NCBI RefSeq assembly: GCF_001949145.1
Contig: NW_019091702.1
Span: 36,393-98,392 of the forward strand
DNA: 62,000 nucleotides
Direction of reading: 5' to 3'
DNA from: Acanthaster planci
Lineage: Eukaryota > Echinodermata > Asteroidea > Valvatida > Acanthasteridae
Shown here: positions 24,701-34,934 of the stretch, piece by piece
How the letters are laid out: the number at the start of each line of letters is the position of its first letter
Position numbering within the stretch: the first letter of the stretch is position 1
The notes under the pieces: model-generated
Told to the model about the DNA's origin: nothing
Seen by the model: only the letters and a program-made list of their open reading frames with translations
The model's database searches: none
Program-made: the position numbers and the translations under genes

Positions 24701-27700
24701 GAACAACTGCAGGAGAAGCCATTGATGAGGTCCACGCAGGAGCCGTGCATGCACGGCGCACTGACGCATTCATTAATGTCAGTCTGGCATCTTTGTCCCT
24801 CGAAACCATCTGTGCAATTGCAGAAGAAATTGTACGGTCCTTTATCGACGCACGTCCCGTTCACACACGGCGCGTCGGCACAGTTCTCAACCTCGCTATC
24901 GCAGAGTGTGCCTGCGAACCCAAGCTCGCACATACAGGTGAAACCATTAAGACCATCCAAACAGCTTCCGTGTACGCAAGGTAAACTAGCGCACTCGTCA
25001 GTCTCAGTCTCACACAGGCGACCTTCAAAACCGGCGGTGCAGTTGCAGCGGAACCCATCTACCAGATCAACACACGTGCCATTTGCACAAGGAGAGCTAT
25101 CGCACTCTTGGATGTCATTTTGGCAGAGTGTGCCTTCAAATCCTGGCAGACAGATGCAAGAGAAGGCGTCGACGTCATCAACACATGTTCCGTGTACACA
25201 TGGAAAACTGCCACACTCGTCAATGTTATGCTGACACCTCTTCCCCTCGAACCCAGGTGTGCAGTTGCAATGAAAACCATTGATGGCGTCAAAGCATGTA
25301 CCATTTAGACACGGAGAGCTGCTACATTCATCAGTGTCAACCTCGCACTTTGTCCCCTCGTAACCAGCACTGCACGTACATAAGTACCCGTTTATGTAGT
25401 CGGCACAGGTACCGTGCAAGCATGGATTACTCGCGCATTCGTTTGTGTCGCTATCACAAAAATCCCCTTCGTACCCCTCCGTGCAATTGCACGAGAATCC
25501 ATTCACCAAATCAGCACAGGTGCCGTTCACACAAGGCGAGCTATTACACTCATCAATGTCATGCTCACAAAGTGCCCCTTCAAAGCCAGGCGTGCAGACA
25601 CAGGAGAACCCGTCAATTTCGTCCTCACAGAAACCTTGCAAACATGGCGTGCTTTGACACTCATTTATTTCGTTCTCACAAAGAAGGCCATCGTAGCCTG
25701 CCGAGCAGTTACACTGGAAGGCACCAACTAGGTCCACACAAGTACCATTAAGACACGGCGAGCTGTCGCACTCGTCCATTTCATGTTCGCAAGTTGGTCC
25801 CTCGAAACCAGGAGTGCAGGTACAGGAGAACTCGTCAACTTGGTCCACGCACGTACCGTAGAAACACGGAGAACTGGCACACTCATCCTTGTCAATCTCG
25901 CACAGGATGCCCTCAAAACCAGCGGTGCAGTTGCAGACAAAGCCGTCGACAAGATCGACACATGTGCCGTTGAGACACGGGGAACTGGCACATTCTTGGG
26001 TCTCATACAGGCAAAGCTCACCCTCATAGCCAGGACTGCACGTGCAGAAAAAGCCAGCTTCCAAATCGAAGCAGGTGCCGTGAAGACAAGGAGAGCTGGA
26101 GCATTCGTCAATGTTGATCTGGCAAAGGTTTCCCTCGAACCCAGCTGAGCAGTTACAGACAAAACCATTGACGTGGTCGACACAAGTGCCATTCAGACAG
26201 GGAAAACTGGCGCATTCGTCGATGTTCAATTCACAGGTCATCCCTTCGTAGCCAGGAGAGCACGCGCAAGAGAAACTGTCGATCAGATCCACACACATAC
26301 CGTTTAGACAGGGCGAGCTAGCGCACTCGTCAGTGTTGTATTGACAGTGCTCTCCTTCGTAGCCAGGGACGCAGTCACACGAAAAGCCATTGGCGTGATC
26401 GGAGCAGTTGCCATGTAGACAAGGCGTGCTGGCACATTCATCTGTGTCTACTTGGCAGAGAATTCCCTCAAACCCAGCCGAACAATTGCAATGAAAGCCA
26501 TTCAGCAAGTCGACACAGGTGCCGTTGTAACAAGGAGAACTATCACACTCATTCGTCTCAAGCTCACAGTCTTTGCCCTCGTAGCCGTCCTTGCAGGTGC
26601 ATCTATAAATGAATTTTAAAATAAAATACACTGCAATCAATGCTTTCACACCGATCCTTGATACAAGACCAACACAACTCAAACTTTAGGCAAAACGTTT
26701 GCCAGCATCAAAGAAAATGACTATGTCATGGAATATTTGAATTAAAAAAGTAAACCCACCCACCTGTAATCGGCTATTAAATCGTAACAAGTTGCTTCGT
26801 TCGTGCACGGACCACTCGCGCACTCGTCAGTCTCTACATCACACATGTTTCCTTCGTAGCCCTTGTCACACAGGCAATGAAACCCGTCTAGTCGGTCCAC
26901 GCACGTGCCGTTGTTCGCACAAGTTTGGTTGATGCAAAAATCTATGTCAATCTGGGGAAATTATCGTGTATATAACGTTTCGGTTTTTTCTTTTTCTGAG
27001 TGCTTTTCTTTTCTTTCTTTTTTACAATAAACCCTTTGTTCAATTTCAAATCGAATGAAATGCTCTGATTTTGAGCACCAAAATAACTATGTTCTATTTT
27101 GCAGATGATCTTATTGTTTTTAAGTGAGTTACAGTCGTCCATATTTGAGAGAATAAAGTGATAGACTGACAGTATAGTGTCCTAATTTCATGCTATTAAT
27201 TGTACCTCGCACAGTTCGCCAAAGTAACCAATCCCACAGCTGCATTCAAAGTAACTGAGGTGATCGACACATGTTGCATTGTTCTCACAAGGACTGCTTG
27301 CGCATTCGTCCGTTTCCACCTGGCACAGAGCCCCCTCCATCCCGGCCGGACAAAGACAGTGGAATCCGTCCACCTGGTCAACGCATGTTGCACCATCCCA
27401 ACAGGGACTGGGAGAGCATTCGTCGATGTCCGTCTGGCAGTGTTCCCCCTCGAAGCCGGGCGCGCAGCTGCAGTTGAACCGACCCATCCCGTCGATGCAG
27501 GTGGCGTTGTTTCGACAGGGGCCGCTGGCACACTCGTCGATATCTGCCTCGCAGCGGTCCCCTTCGTAGCCGGTCAGGCAATCGCAGGTGAAGTTGCCGA
27601 TCAGGTCGACGCAGGTGGCTCCGTTGAGGCAGGGCCGGTCGGCACAGTCGTCCATCTCGCATAACTCGTCCACGTAGGTGTAACCAGGGAAGCAGGAGCA

Positions 27701-30700
27701 ATTGAAATACCCCAGATAGTCAATGCACGTGCCACCGTTCTTACAGGGACCAGACTCGCAATCGTTTATGTCCACATCACAGAGACGATCTGTAATTTTG
27801 ATTGGGGAGGACACCTGTCTTAAAAATTGGATATTGTTTTATTAATCCTACAATGTTTCTAAGTTTATTTGTAAATAAGAAATTGAACGGAATGATTTCT
27901 GTGGCATCTGTGGTGGTACTGGTGTTTCAGCTTCCTACTTCTGTCAACGCACACAAAATCAACACACATATTTACTTCTTTGTCCCCATACACAGTAACG
28001 TGCTGACGAGAATAAGTAAAATATCTTGGCACTAGCCTGTACCTTTAAATAATATTTTGTAATGGTTTTTGAATACTAGGTTTTGAACTCTTAGGGTTAA
28101 TGTCTAACCATATTTTGTCACAGTTTCATTTAACACTGCACATAAGGAGTTTTTAATAAACTTTCCCGAAAATATCATCCGTACATTTTCTATTCCATTT
28201 TCACAATTTAACGGTCCTGTTTGGTGAGTCATTTTCCATCGTTCCATCCAGTCTAAAAATTAAATCTGGGAGCTAAAAAGTAATAAAAGTACAAATTTAG
28301 GGGTTAGACCTTACCAGTCCAGCCGATTTCACAGTCGCAAAAGAATCCTCCATCCTCATTAACACAGACACCATGGACGCAAAAGGAATTCAGGCATTCA
28401 TTGATATCTGTCTGGCATGTATCCCCTGAAAAAAGCACTGTTTAATAATTTTCTTGTAGCGAGCATGGTTCTTACAGATGAACATATTGTCCTCTCAGTC
28501 TGGCATTCACTCTGACCTCATAGTAGCATAGGGTAACAGGTTTATTCATCTCAAGTCAAGTGTCAGTTTGAATAATAAAAGAACGAAATCAGGCAAAACT
28601 AGACGCTAACACTAGGCTTGAGAAAAACGTCATTTAAATTTGGGTCACTTTAATATTTTAGCCTCCGAAATGGATTACAGCCAACCCTTAATGAAAAAGC
28701 GGGAAGTAAACTCGACTTCATAAAACTGTAGTACAAATACGTGAAGTTGTGAATAAGTTTTCTGTGTCCTAGGAAAGTCCAGGCGATGGGGTCAATGAAT
28801 TTTTTTTATGAAAAGAAAGCCCACTCGTCGTAATCTACTACGCAGTTAGCACGGGGGGGGAAGTCCAGGTCGAATTTTAGTTTTTAATTCAAAAAGATCG
28901 CACTATCGCAATGCACAACGACGGCCTGACGCGGCGCATCGTATGTGTATAAACGTACTGACAAAACGACGACGGTGCAACGTGACGGCACGACGCAAGG
29001 GAGCCGTCGTGCCACCACGTCGTCTAGTTGCGTCGCCCTGGAAGAGGCTAGAGAGAGAGGCAAAAATGTATGTCGTAAATAGTACACCATACAAATCAGC
29101 TCAACACTTACAATGAGCCAATTGCGAGTTAAATTTGAATAAAATCTGGTACACTGAGTTCTTTAAAGTCACCTGAACATAACAACTTGAATTTTCCATA
29201 CTAAAACCACTATTGCTATACCTGGTGATTTGGGAAAAGCTTTTGCTTTTGCTTAGTAACGTTAGAGACGACTTGCAACAATACACCGTTCTCAATGGAT
29301 AAGAACGGCACAAAGGAACCAGTCCATTCCAGAGATGGTGGTCGCTATTATACCCAGCAAGAAATGAGACCGAGGGGTACCCCCCAACATGTCCAATCCC
29401 TATACACATTCCAGACTATTGTTACTTAACACATCCCCCCCAAGATGTCTAAAANCCGTCTCATACCTTGCTGCATATAGTCGCTATGCAAAAGCTTGCC
29501 CCGAAACACAAGGTATAGCAACAGTGTCTTTCATCTGGCAAATTCAAATTCTTATGTTTGTGTGCAATCAGGTAACTCAGTGTACCAGATTTTATTCAAA
29601 GTTAACTCGCAAGTGGCTTATTCCATGCATGATTAGTTCGTGCATAGTGTTCAAATGCATTAAGTCTGTTGTTTTTTCGATAAATTGTCTAACGTAAAAT
29701 TCTCTGAAAATTTTCGGCAGATCCACATCTGAATTATACTAATACGAGATTCTTCTTTACATGAATATTTTCTGCGACAGATTTTTGTGCCTCCTATAAA
29801 TATGTCCTGAAAATTTACTTTCATATAACCTGCAGCTATTTCTACCTGTCCAACCCTCTGCGCAGTTGCAGGAAAATTGATTGCCTAGGTTGTTACATGT
29901 GGACCCATGAAGACACGGTGTAGACTGACATTCGTCGATATCTTCGGTGCAAGTATCTCCTGTAAGACGTTGCCATATAACAGCCAAAAAAGATATTCTT
30001 AATTAAAATGAATGTTTGTCTTGTCTATTTGTTTATAAGAATCACTTAACAATATTAAAGACTACATAACAGGTGCACAGATACGGGCTAAAGATTGACT
30101 CTTGCTAGATTATCCCAATTTAAAAAGCCTTTGGATTATAATGAAGTGCGATGAAAATGAAGTTAAACCTGATACCTTCCCAGCCATTGTAGCAAATCTT
30201 GGCTCCTGTGGTGGCGTCGCAGGTATAATGGCCATTCTGGTTGTCCGTAGGGACACAATACACGCTGCAGTCGGACGTGTAGTAGTTCTCATTGCAGTAC
30301 ACCTTCACTCCATATGTGAACCTTCCAATGTGTGGAAGAAGTGGGCAAAGAAAAATACACCGAATTTCCCCGGGAATTTTTTTTCCTACCACAGGGAGTA
30401 TGTTACTCTTGTAACAAATTTACATAATGTAAAAAAATCGAAAATTTGTCAAAGATTCGTCAACCACTTCAATTAGACTTGATTATACATTTTCATTAGA
30501 AGTTAACTCCTATTTTCTTCATTTCATTAAGGAAAACCCGAAAAGCTCGCTTTCTTTTCCATTGACTAGAGTTAATTCAGTTTGACCCTGTTTTTTTTTC
30601 GAAGCTATAGGCATGCCTTAAACAGTAATTGTATTGATTAGGCATATACCAATAATAATTTATTGCAGCGTGCTATTTAATAGTCGATTACTGAAATTCT

Positions 30701-33700
30701 GATTTTAGAAAATAAATTTATCTTTCCCAAGTGGTCGCAATTCGAATAGAAGTCTAATTTCAGACTTCCTTTTCAGATAGTCGGTGATGTACATACACTG
30801 AATGCGTCCCCATGGTATATACTACCGACTGGGCACCAGACTGTGAAGCAGAGGCGCTTTGGGTGATATCCTTGAAATCTTCTTCGATTTTATCGTCATC
30901 GTTGCTGTCTTCATCCCAGACCTGGAGCTTAACTCGCATTCCTCCCTGAATTAAATGTTTCAAAAAAGTATACTTATATAGCGAGAGGGAAAGAATAACT
31001 CACAATGAATGCATAGCCGGCAGGGGTGTGAGTTTATTTAACGTTTCGAGTCGGTGATTAACACTCTTTTTCAGGAGTCTATCGGTCCATCGTGTGTAAA
31101 TGTGGGTGAGATGACTTATGGTTTTATGCAAGGAAACAGTTCTATTTTGTCAGAGATGGTATTTTAGAGACCTGGGCAGGTTTTGCTTATCGTCCTTTCG
31201 TAAACACTACTCTCAGGGTATAGATTGCTTTCTACGTGTGTAAGAATCACTGTATTTTGTTGATAAACCAACATCATTATTTGCATTACCCAAGCATTTG
31301 CTCTCAAGTATATGATAATAATTTCCCAAGTCTTACCAATTTTTTTTTAAACGCATCAGGTGTTGGATCTAATATTCGAAAGCCACTTGTGGAAGCATCA
31401 CGTTTAAATCGCTGGCTAAGGCTTCATTTATTGAGCTCCCAGAAATCGTTAGTGTTACTGTCTGCAGAATTCGAAAGTTAAATTGTTCCTACCTGCCAGC
31501 TAGCGACACTTGTTTCCCGGGGATTGTGAATGTTGTTGGGTATCATTGAAGGGAAATCAAACTCATCGTCGTCGCCATATACTACAGCAGTCTCTATTGT
31601 TGTTATTCCACAGTCACTGTAATCATTCGATCTGCATTGCCATTGATATAAACGGATTCAAGTACAGATTATCTTTCCGTGACTGTACAACAGCATCACT
31701 TTTTTCCAATACCGTAACTCGCAAGATTGGGCCCAATTTCATGGCGCTGCTTACCTCAAGCAAAAAATCGGCGCTTACCGTAGCAGAAAATTCTGTGCTT
31801 AAGGCGAACGTCTTTCACAGGTAAGCGAGGAGTTGTACGTGGCTTGTGCGCATGCGTACATCCCATAACTAAGGATTCTGTGCTGAAAGGGTTAGCACAG
31901 AATTTTTCTGCTGGTGCGGGTAGCGCAGAATAGAGATCGTAATCGCCGAATTCAGCGGTTAGCAGCGCCCCAGCAGGTAGCTAAAACAAGTGGTGTATCC
32001 AACGGGGAGCGGGGGAAATACAAAATAAAGGATGTTGGGGCAGCGAGTAAGGTTTTTGATATTTTTTCTTTCCAAACATTACCGGTATGTTGGGAAACGT
32101 CGCATTCACTTTTGAATATGCCCCTTAAAAGCTGGATACGCCGCTGCCGAAAACCCAACCACTGATTCTCCATCATTTCTGTTATAGATGCATTGAGTTT
32201 CACTTGATTTCGTTAATATAATGGCAGTTTGTTCTCAGTCTCCAACACTTGTAGAGGTTTTACACACCTTCTCAAACGAACTACTGTATAACCGTTGAGA
32301 ACAACGTGTACCAAGCACGTGGTATTAAGGGCGTTATTTGGAGGTATGGAGTGGTCCCCGCCCCCCAAAAGTAATGCAAAAGCCATAAAATTTCCGACAA
32401 TGACAAAAAGGGAGGGGCAGGAAACAAATTAAAAGGGTAAAGAACAAGAAGAGTTGAGTAAAGGTGTGAAAATCACTAATTTGTTTGAAATTGCAACAGA
32501 ATTGTACCCAGGCTACTGTTGATGTATTTTCAGTTTTGCTGCTAAAGAGTGTTCCCCCCCTAAAAATCCAGGAGACGCCCATGATACCAAGATTAGTTTC
32601 TCGGTGCAACATTCCTTTTACTCGATTGATCAAATTTTACGTTTTGGGGGTCCTGTATGATTTTAAAATGCAGCATCCAAATACATTGTACTTAACTTAA
32701 ACATTCGTTATTTGAAAATGACTGTGATTGCTTATATTTTATTAATATTTGTTTGAGGTACGTCTGTCTAATGAATTTCTATAATTCTTTTCGAAGGTTT
32801 GTTCTTCCCAATTATTTAATCCAAGTATACAATATGTTTTTGTAATAATTATGTAAGAATCGGTTTATTTGTTTTCTCTAAAGATTTCTGCCTGCGTACA
32901 TTAGACTCGAAAAAGCAGAACAAGTATTCACCCGGGAAGATCGTCGAGGCAGACGATGAAATAGTTGTCACAAGATCCACAACTCCAACCGGGATCACAG
33001 CAGCCGCCAGCCAACTCCGAGTGATCAGGGTTACTCCAACGCTGGAACTTGAACTCCACGGTGGCGCTGGATCTCACGAGGGCGAATGCCTGAGTGGAAA
33101 ATGCATCAAGGTAATAGCTCCCTACACTACAAAAACTGTGGTGATAAATTACGAATTTACGTTAAATAAAGCAAGTCGCCTCAGTCAAGTCATACTAACG
33201 GCAAACTTCAGTAAATAAAGTGTGTAAAGATATTTGCAAGCTACCGCAGAGGAGAATTTCTACCGGCCTCTCCTTCAACATCAAGAATGTGAATGTCTTG
33301 ATTCCTAAAACAGCTAAAGAAGTGAAATAGAGATCCTTCTGTTGAGGAGAGGTAATCTTCGTAAGGTTTCATTTGTCCGATATATGCATACACTGGACGA
33401 TGCTAAAACATCAAAATAAGAAGGAAACGAACATCTATTGTGAGTTACGGCGGAAGACTCTCAAGTCAATATCAAAGAAATGTCAAACTCAACTTGACGA
33501 CTGTGGCGGTTTGACGGCCTTCAGTAATCACTTGATATTTTCCAACAGTGGATTTTAAAATTACACAAGTTGTCCCTGTTTAGTTCACGAACATCCTGTA
33601 GTTCAAACATAGCGCCCATCTCAGAAATTAATGCTACGTTTTCATCAGTACGTCCGTGACTCTTTAAATTCAAATACTGACCTGCACAGATACCCACAGA

Positions 33701-33726
33701 ACGAGAAGGTAAAACACAGAGCCCAT
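21198..33726 (-). CDS. Gene A: DSL-domain transmembrane protein with about 33 EGF repeats (Notch-ligand-like)
   Basis: Predicted single-pass cell-surface protein, about 1698 residues. Exons: 33726-33682, 33089-32932, 31631-31493, 30945-30797, 30321-30176, 29959-29846, 28425-28315, 27789-27206, 26951-26764, 26602-24139, 23977-23832, 23481-23315, 22640-22469, 22122-21960, 21762-21665, 21450-21198; all phases agree. Order: signal peptide MGSVFYLLVLWVSVQ, MNNL/C2-like domain (about 16-163), DSL domain (about 164-213), EGF repeats (to about 1470), a two-exon alpha/beta juxtamembrane domain, TM (about 1590-1610) and an 84-residue tail ending PGQPLAN. The ATG has a strong context (AAAATGG). MNNL plus DSL plus EGF plus TM is the Delta/Jagged plan, so a Notch-pathway role is the family expectation, but the DSL contact residues differ. 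No 1:1 orthologue can be named. Confidence 0.92.
21960..22640 (-). CDS. Gene A exons 13-14: alpha/beta juxtamembrane domain
   Basis: Exons 22640-22469 and 22122-21960. The first codes YGCIIILIGKVNEL and a helix with LQILLSPLRRSVDDVAVDIV, then QLEDY. The second codes TQVTYVAK, EVDRDEIDKDLGYEVYYGEA. The beta-helix-beta pattern just before the TM recalls the NOD/NODP region of Notch receptors, SEA domains or the Jagged juxtamembrane region. The family is not identified. Gene C has the same two exons (55858-56035 and 56795-56975). Confidence 0.75.
24139..26602 (-). CDS. Gene A exon 10: 2464-bp exon with 21 complete EGF repeats in tandem
   Basis: One uninterrupted exon coding about 821 residues. 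It starts by completing an EGF (CTCKDGYEG), runs through 21 full 37-residue EGF modules and ends inside another. Nearly all begin with (D/N)EC and contain C-x-D/N-x4-F/Y-x-C, as in calcium-binding EGFs. 20 of 21 have C-x-S-x-P-C, the O-glucose consensus; the exception reads CADAPC. C2-C3 loops are short (C-x3-T/S-C), so the O-fucose consensus C-x4-(S/T)-C is absent, unlike in exon 8. Modules alternate between an NGT/CNC(S/T) type and an HGT/C-C-PG type, giving a 74-residue (222-bp) higher-order period. Gene C has several short exons at this place. Confidence 0.95.
27206..27789 (-). CDS. Gene A exon 8: five EGF repeats
   Basis: 584 bp coding five EGF modules, from LCDVDINDCESGPC to FGELCE. The same exon in gene C (51456-52039) is exactly 584 bp with the same phases. 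Several modules have C-x4-T-C between the second and third Cys (for example CLNGATC, CRNNATC), which fits the O-fucosylation consensus. Confidence 0.95.
28905..29050. repeat. CpG-rich hairpin-prone segment
   Basis: In gene A intron 6, repeated ACGACGG and GCACGAC words occur in both orientations (for example GTGACGGCACGAC against GCCGTCGTGCC). This gives strong potential hairpins in otherwise AT-rich sequence. The origin is unknown; it may belong to the foldback element that follows. Confidence 0.45.
29110..29620. repeat. Foldback / MITE element with arms of about 150 bp
   Basis: TTGCGAGTTAA and AATCTGGTACACTGAGTT near 29121-29162 recur as the reverse complement near 29572-29612. The similarity continues inward, with matching TTGCTATACC and AAGCTTTTGC segments. 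Arms are about 150 bp with moderate divergence. The central spacer carries the single undetermined base (29455). It sits in intron 6 of gene A. Confidence 0.75.
30176..30321 (-). CDS. Gene A exon 5: DSL domain
   Basis: 146 bp coding VYCNENYYTSDCSVYC, then NGHYTC and ICYNGWEG. This gives the DSL Cys spacing C-x3-YY-x3-C-x3-C-x8-GHYTC-x7-C-x3-GWEG, with the sixth Cys in the next exon. The loop between the third Cys and GHYTC reads VPTDNQN. Canonical Notch ligands have Arg and Phe residues there. Confidence 0.93.
30797..33089 (-). CDS. Gene A exons 2-4: MNNL (C2-like) N-terminal domain
   Basis: Exons 33089-32932 (158 bp), 31631-31493 (139 bp) and 30945-30797 (149 bp). They code EFKFQRW, GGCCDPGWSCGSCDNYF, then DDDEFDFPS and VKLQVWDEDSNDDDKIEE. 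The CDNYFIVCL segment and the VWD-D strand match the N-terminal domain of Notch ligands, a C2 fold. Two acidic clusters (DDDEFD and DEDSNDDD) look like C2 calcium-binding loops. Confidence 0.9.
31782..31912. repeat. Short inverted repeat in gene A intron 2
   Basis: AGCAGAAAATTCTGTGC (31782-31798) and GCACAGAATTTTTCTGCT (31895-31912) are near-perfect inverted repeats. Related GCGCTTACC/GGTTAGC words lie around them. This is probably a small MITE fragment, upstream of exon 31631-31493. Confidence 0.5.
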
Positions 33727-34934
33727 TTTCTAACGTGATATGGTATTCCGTCTTTGGAACCTTGTTCAAGAGTGAATTCATAAGCGTTCCTGCTCGAATC
33801 CAATATAAATTGCTCCTTCCTGTTATTGCAAAACACGTTTTAGAAAGTCCGGAAAAGTTTTTATTTACCAGCTGTATGAAATAGAGATGCCACTTGGAGG
33901 TTAAAAAAACTTTTATGGTTTATGCAAAGCGGCTGGCTTGTAAAAAGCTACTCAACTGCCCATATAATAACTTGGTTTATGACATTATAGGCTCTCATAG
34001 AAATATTGAAGAGGTGCAGGTGGTTTTCTTTACCCTTCTGGACAATTGATTTTTCACAGTGTTTGGGATATGATAGATTGCTACACTTAAACCGAATACG
34101 CAATAACAAAGGGACAAGGCCTTAGTGACAAGGCCTTGGCTTGTACTGTCGGTACATTTAAATTTTTATCAGGAACTCAGATTAGAACATGACTCGATTT
34201 TCTATTTATACGAAAAGACCATTTTGTTTCTAATTCTGTCTGGCGGGTGACAATGCAACCACTGATGAAAACTCTGGAAACGAACCAAAAAAATGGACTT
34301 CCTAAGTAATTTACGAGACATGAGTTATTTCTAACAGGTTCGTGAGGGTAGGCTGTTCTAAGTTGTTAAAGGGGTTTCCGTGAGCTTGAAAAGCAAAAGA
34401 GAATATGAGAAAATTCTCAGGGGAAAACTGCAAAAAAGGTTAACCCGTGTCCACACTTCAGTCAAAACAAATGCATATTTTACGGATGGAAACAAGATTC
34501 TTTGGGCAAAGATTCACCCGTGGGGGAATATCAAGGCTACTCAGTTCTCTTATCAAGACATACACTAAAGGCATGTCATTTCGGGAGCTCCGTATTTGAC
34601 CTGTGTTTTTATAAGAGTTCTCAGAGGTTTACAGTATTGTTGCTATGACGAATGTATCTCAAGTAAACACTTCCTTGTTTGGCCTTGAAATGGTTTTGTG
34701 CTGTAAAACGAAGATTTCAGCTCAAGGTCCGTTGGAGAAGTAAGCACGAAGCGATATTATTGAGCATATTTGAACTGGGATCATAAATCATGTGACAGTC
34801 AACGTGTATTGTTTTGAAGAGAGGCTGCCAACACAAAGCAAATGGCTCTTGTGCTTTTAAGCTGATACCAGTTTTGGCAATGGTGATATGGATGTTCTCC
34901 ACTTCACCGTTATACAGTACTGGGTCTTGATAAT
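33727..34934. promoter_or_regulatory. Shared divergent upstream region of genes A and B
   Basis: 1208 bp between the ATG of gene A (minus) and the ATG of gene B (plus). It must hold both 5' UTRs and probably a shared or bidirectional promoter. A tandem motif GACAAGGCCTT-N5-GACAAGGCCTT (about 34113-34137) puts two AAGGCCTT palindromes 16 bp apart. I cannot identify TATA boxes or known binding sites with confidence. Confidence 0.45.

Noticed and set aside
24222-26192. Long open frames on both strands across the giant EGF exon (for example plus strand 24722-25234, 25296-25751, 25783-26148)
   Set aside because: They are shadows of the repetitive, stop-poor EGF coding sequence; they have no start context, splice support or domain sense.
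27196-27701. Alternative frames in the five-EGF exon of gene A on both strands
   Set aside because: The EGF frame with perfect Cys spacing and matching exon phases explains the region.
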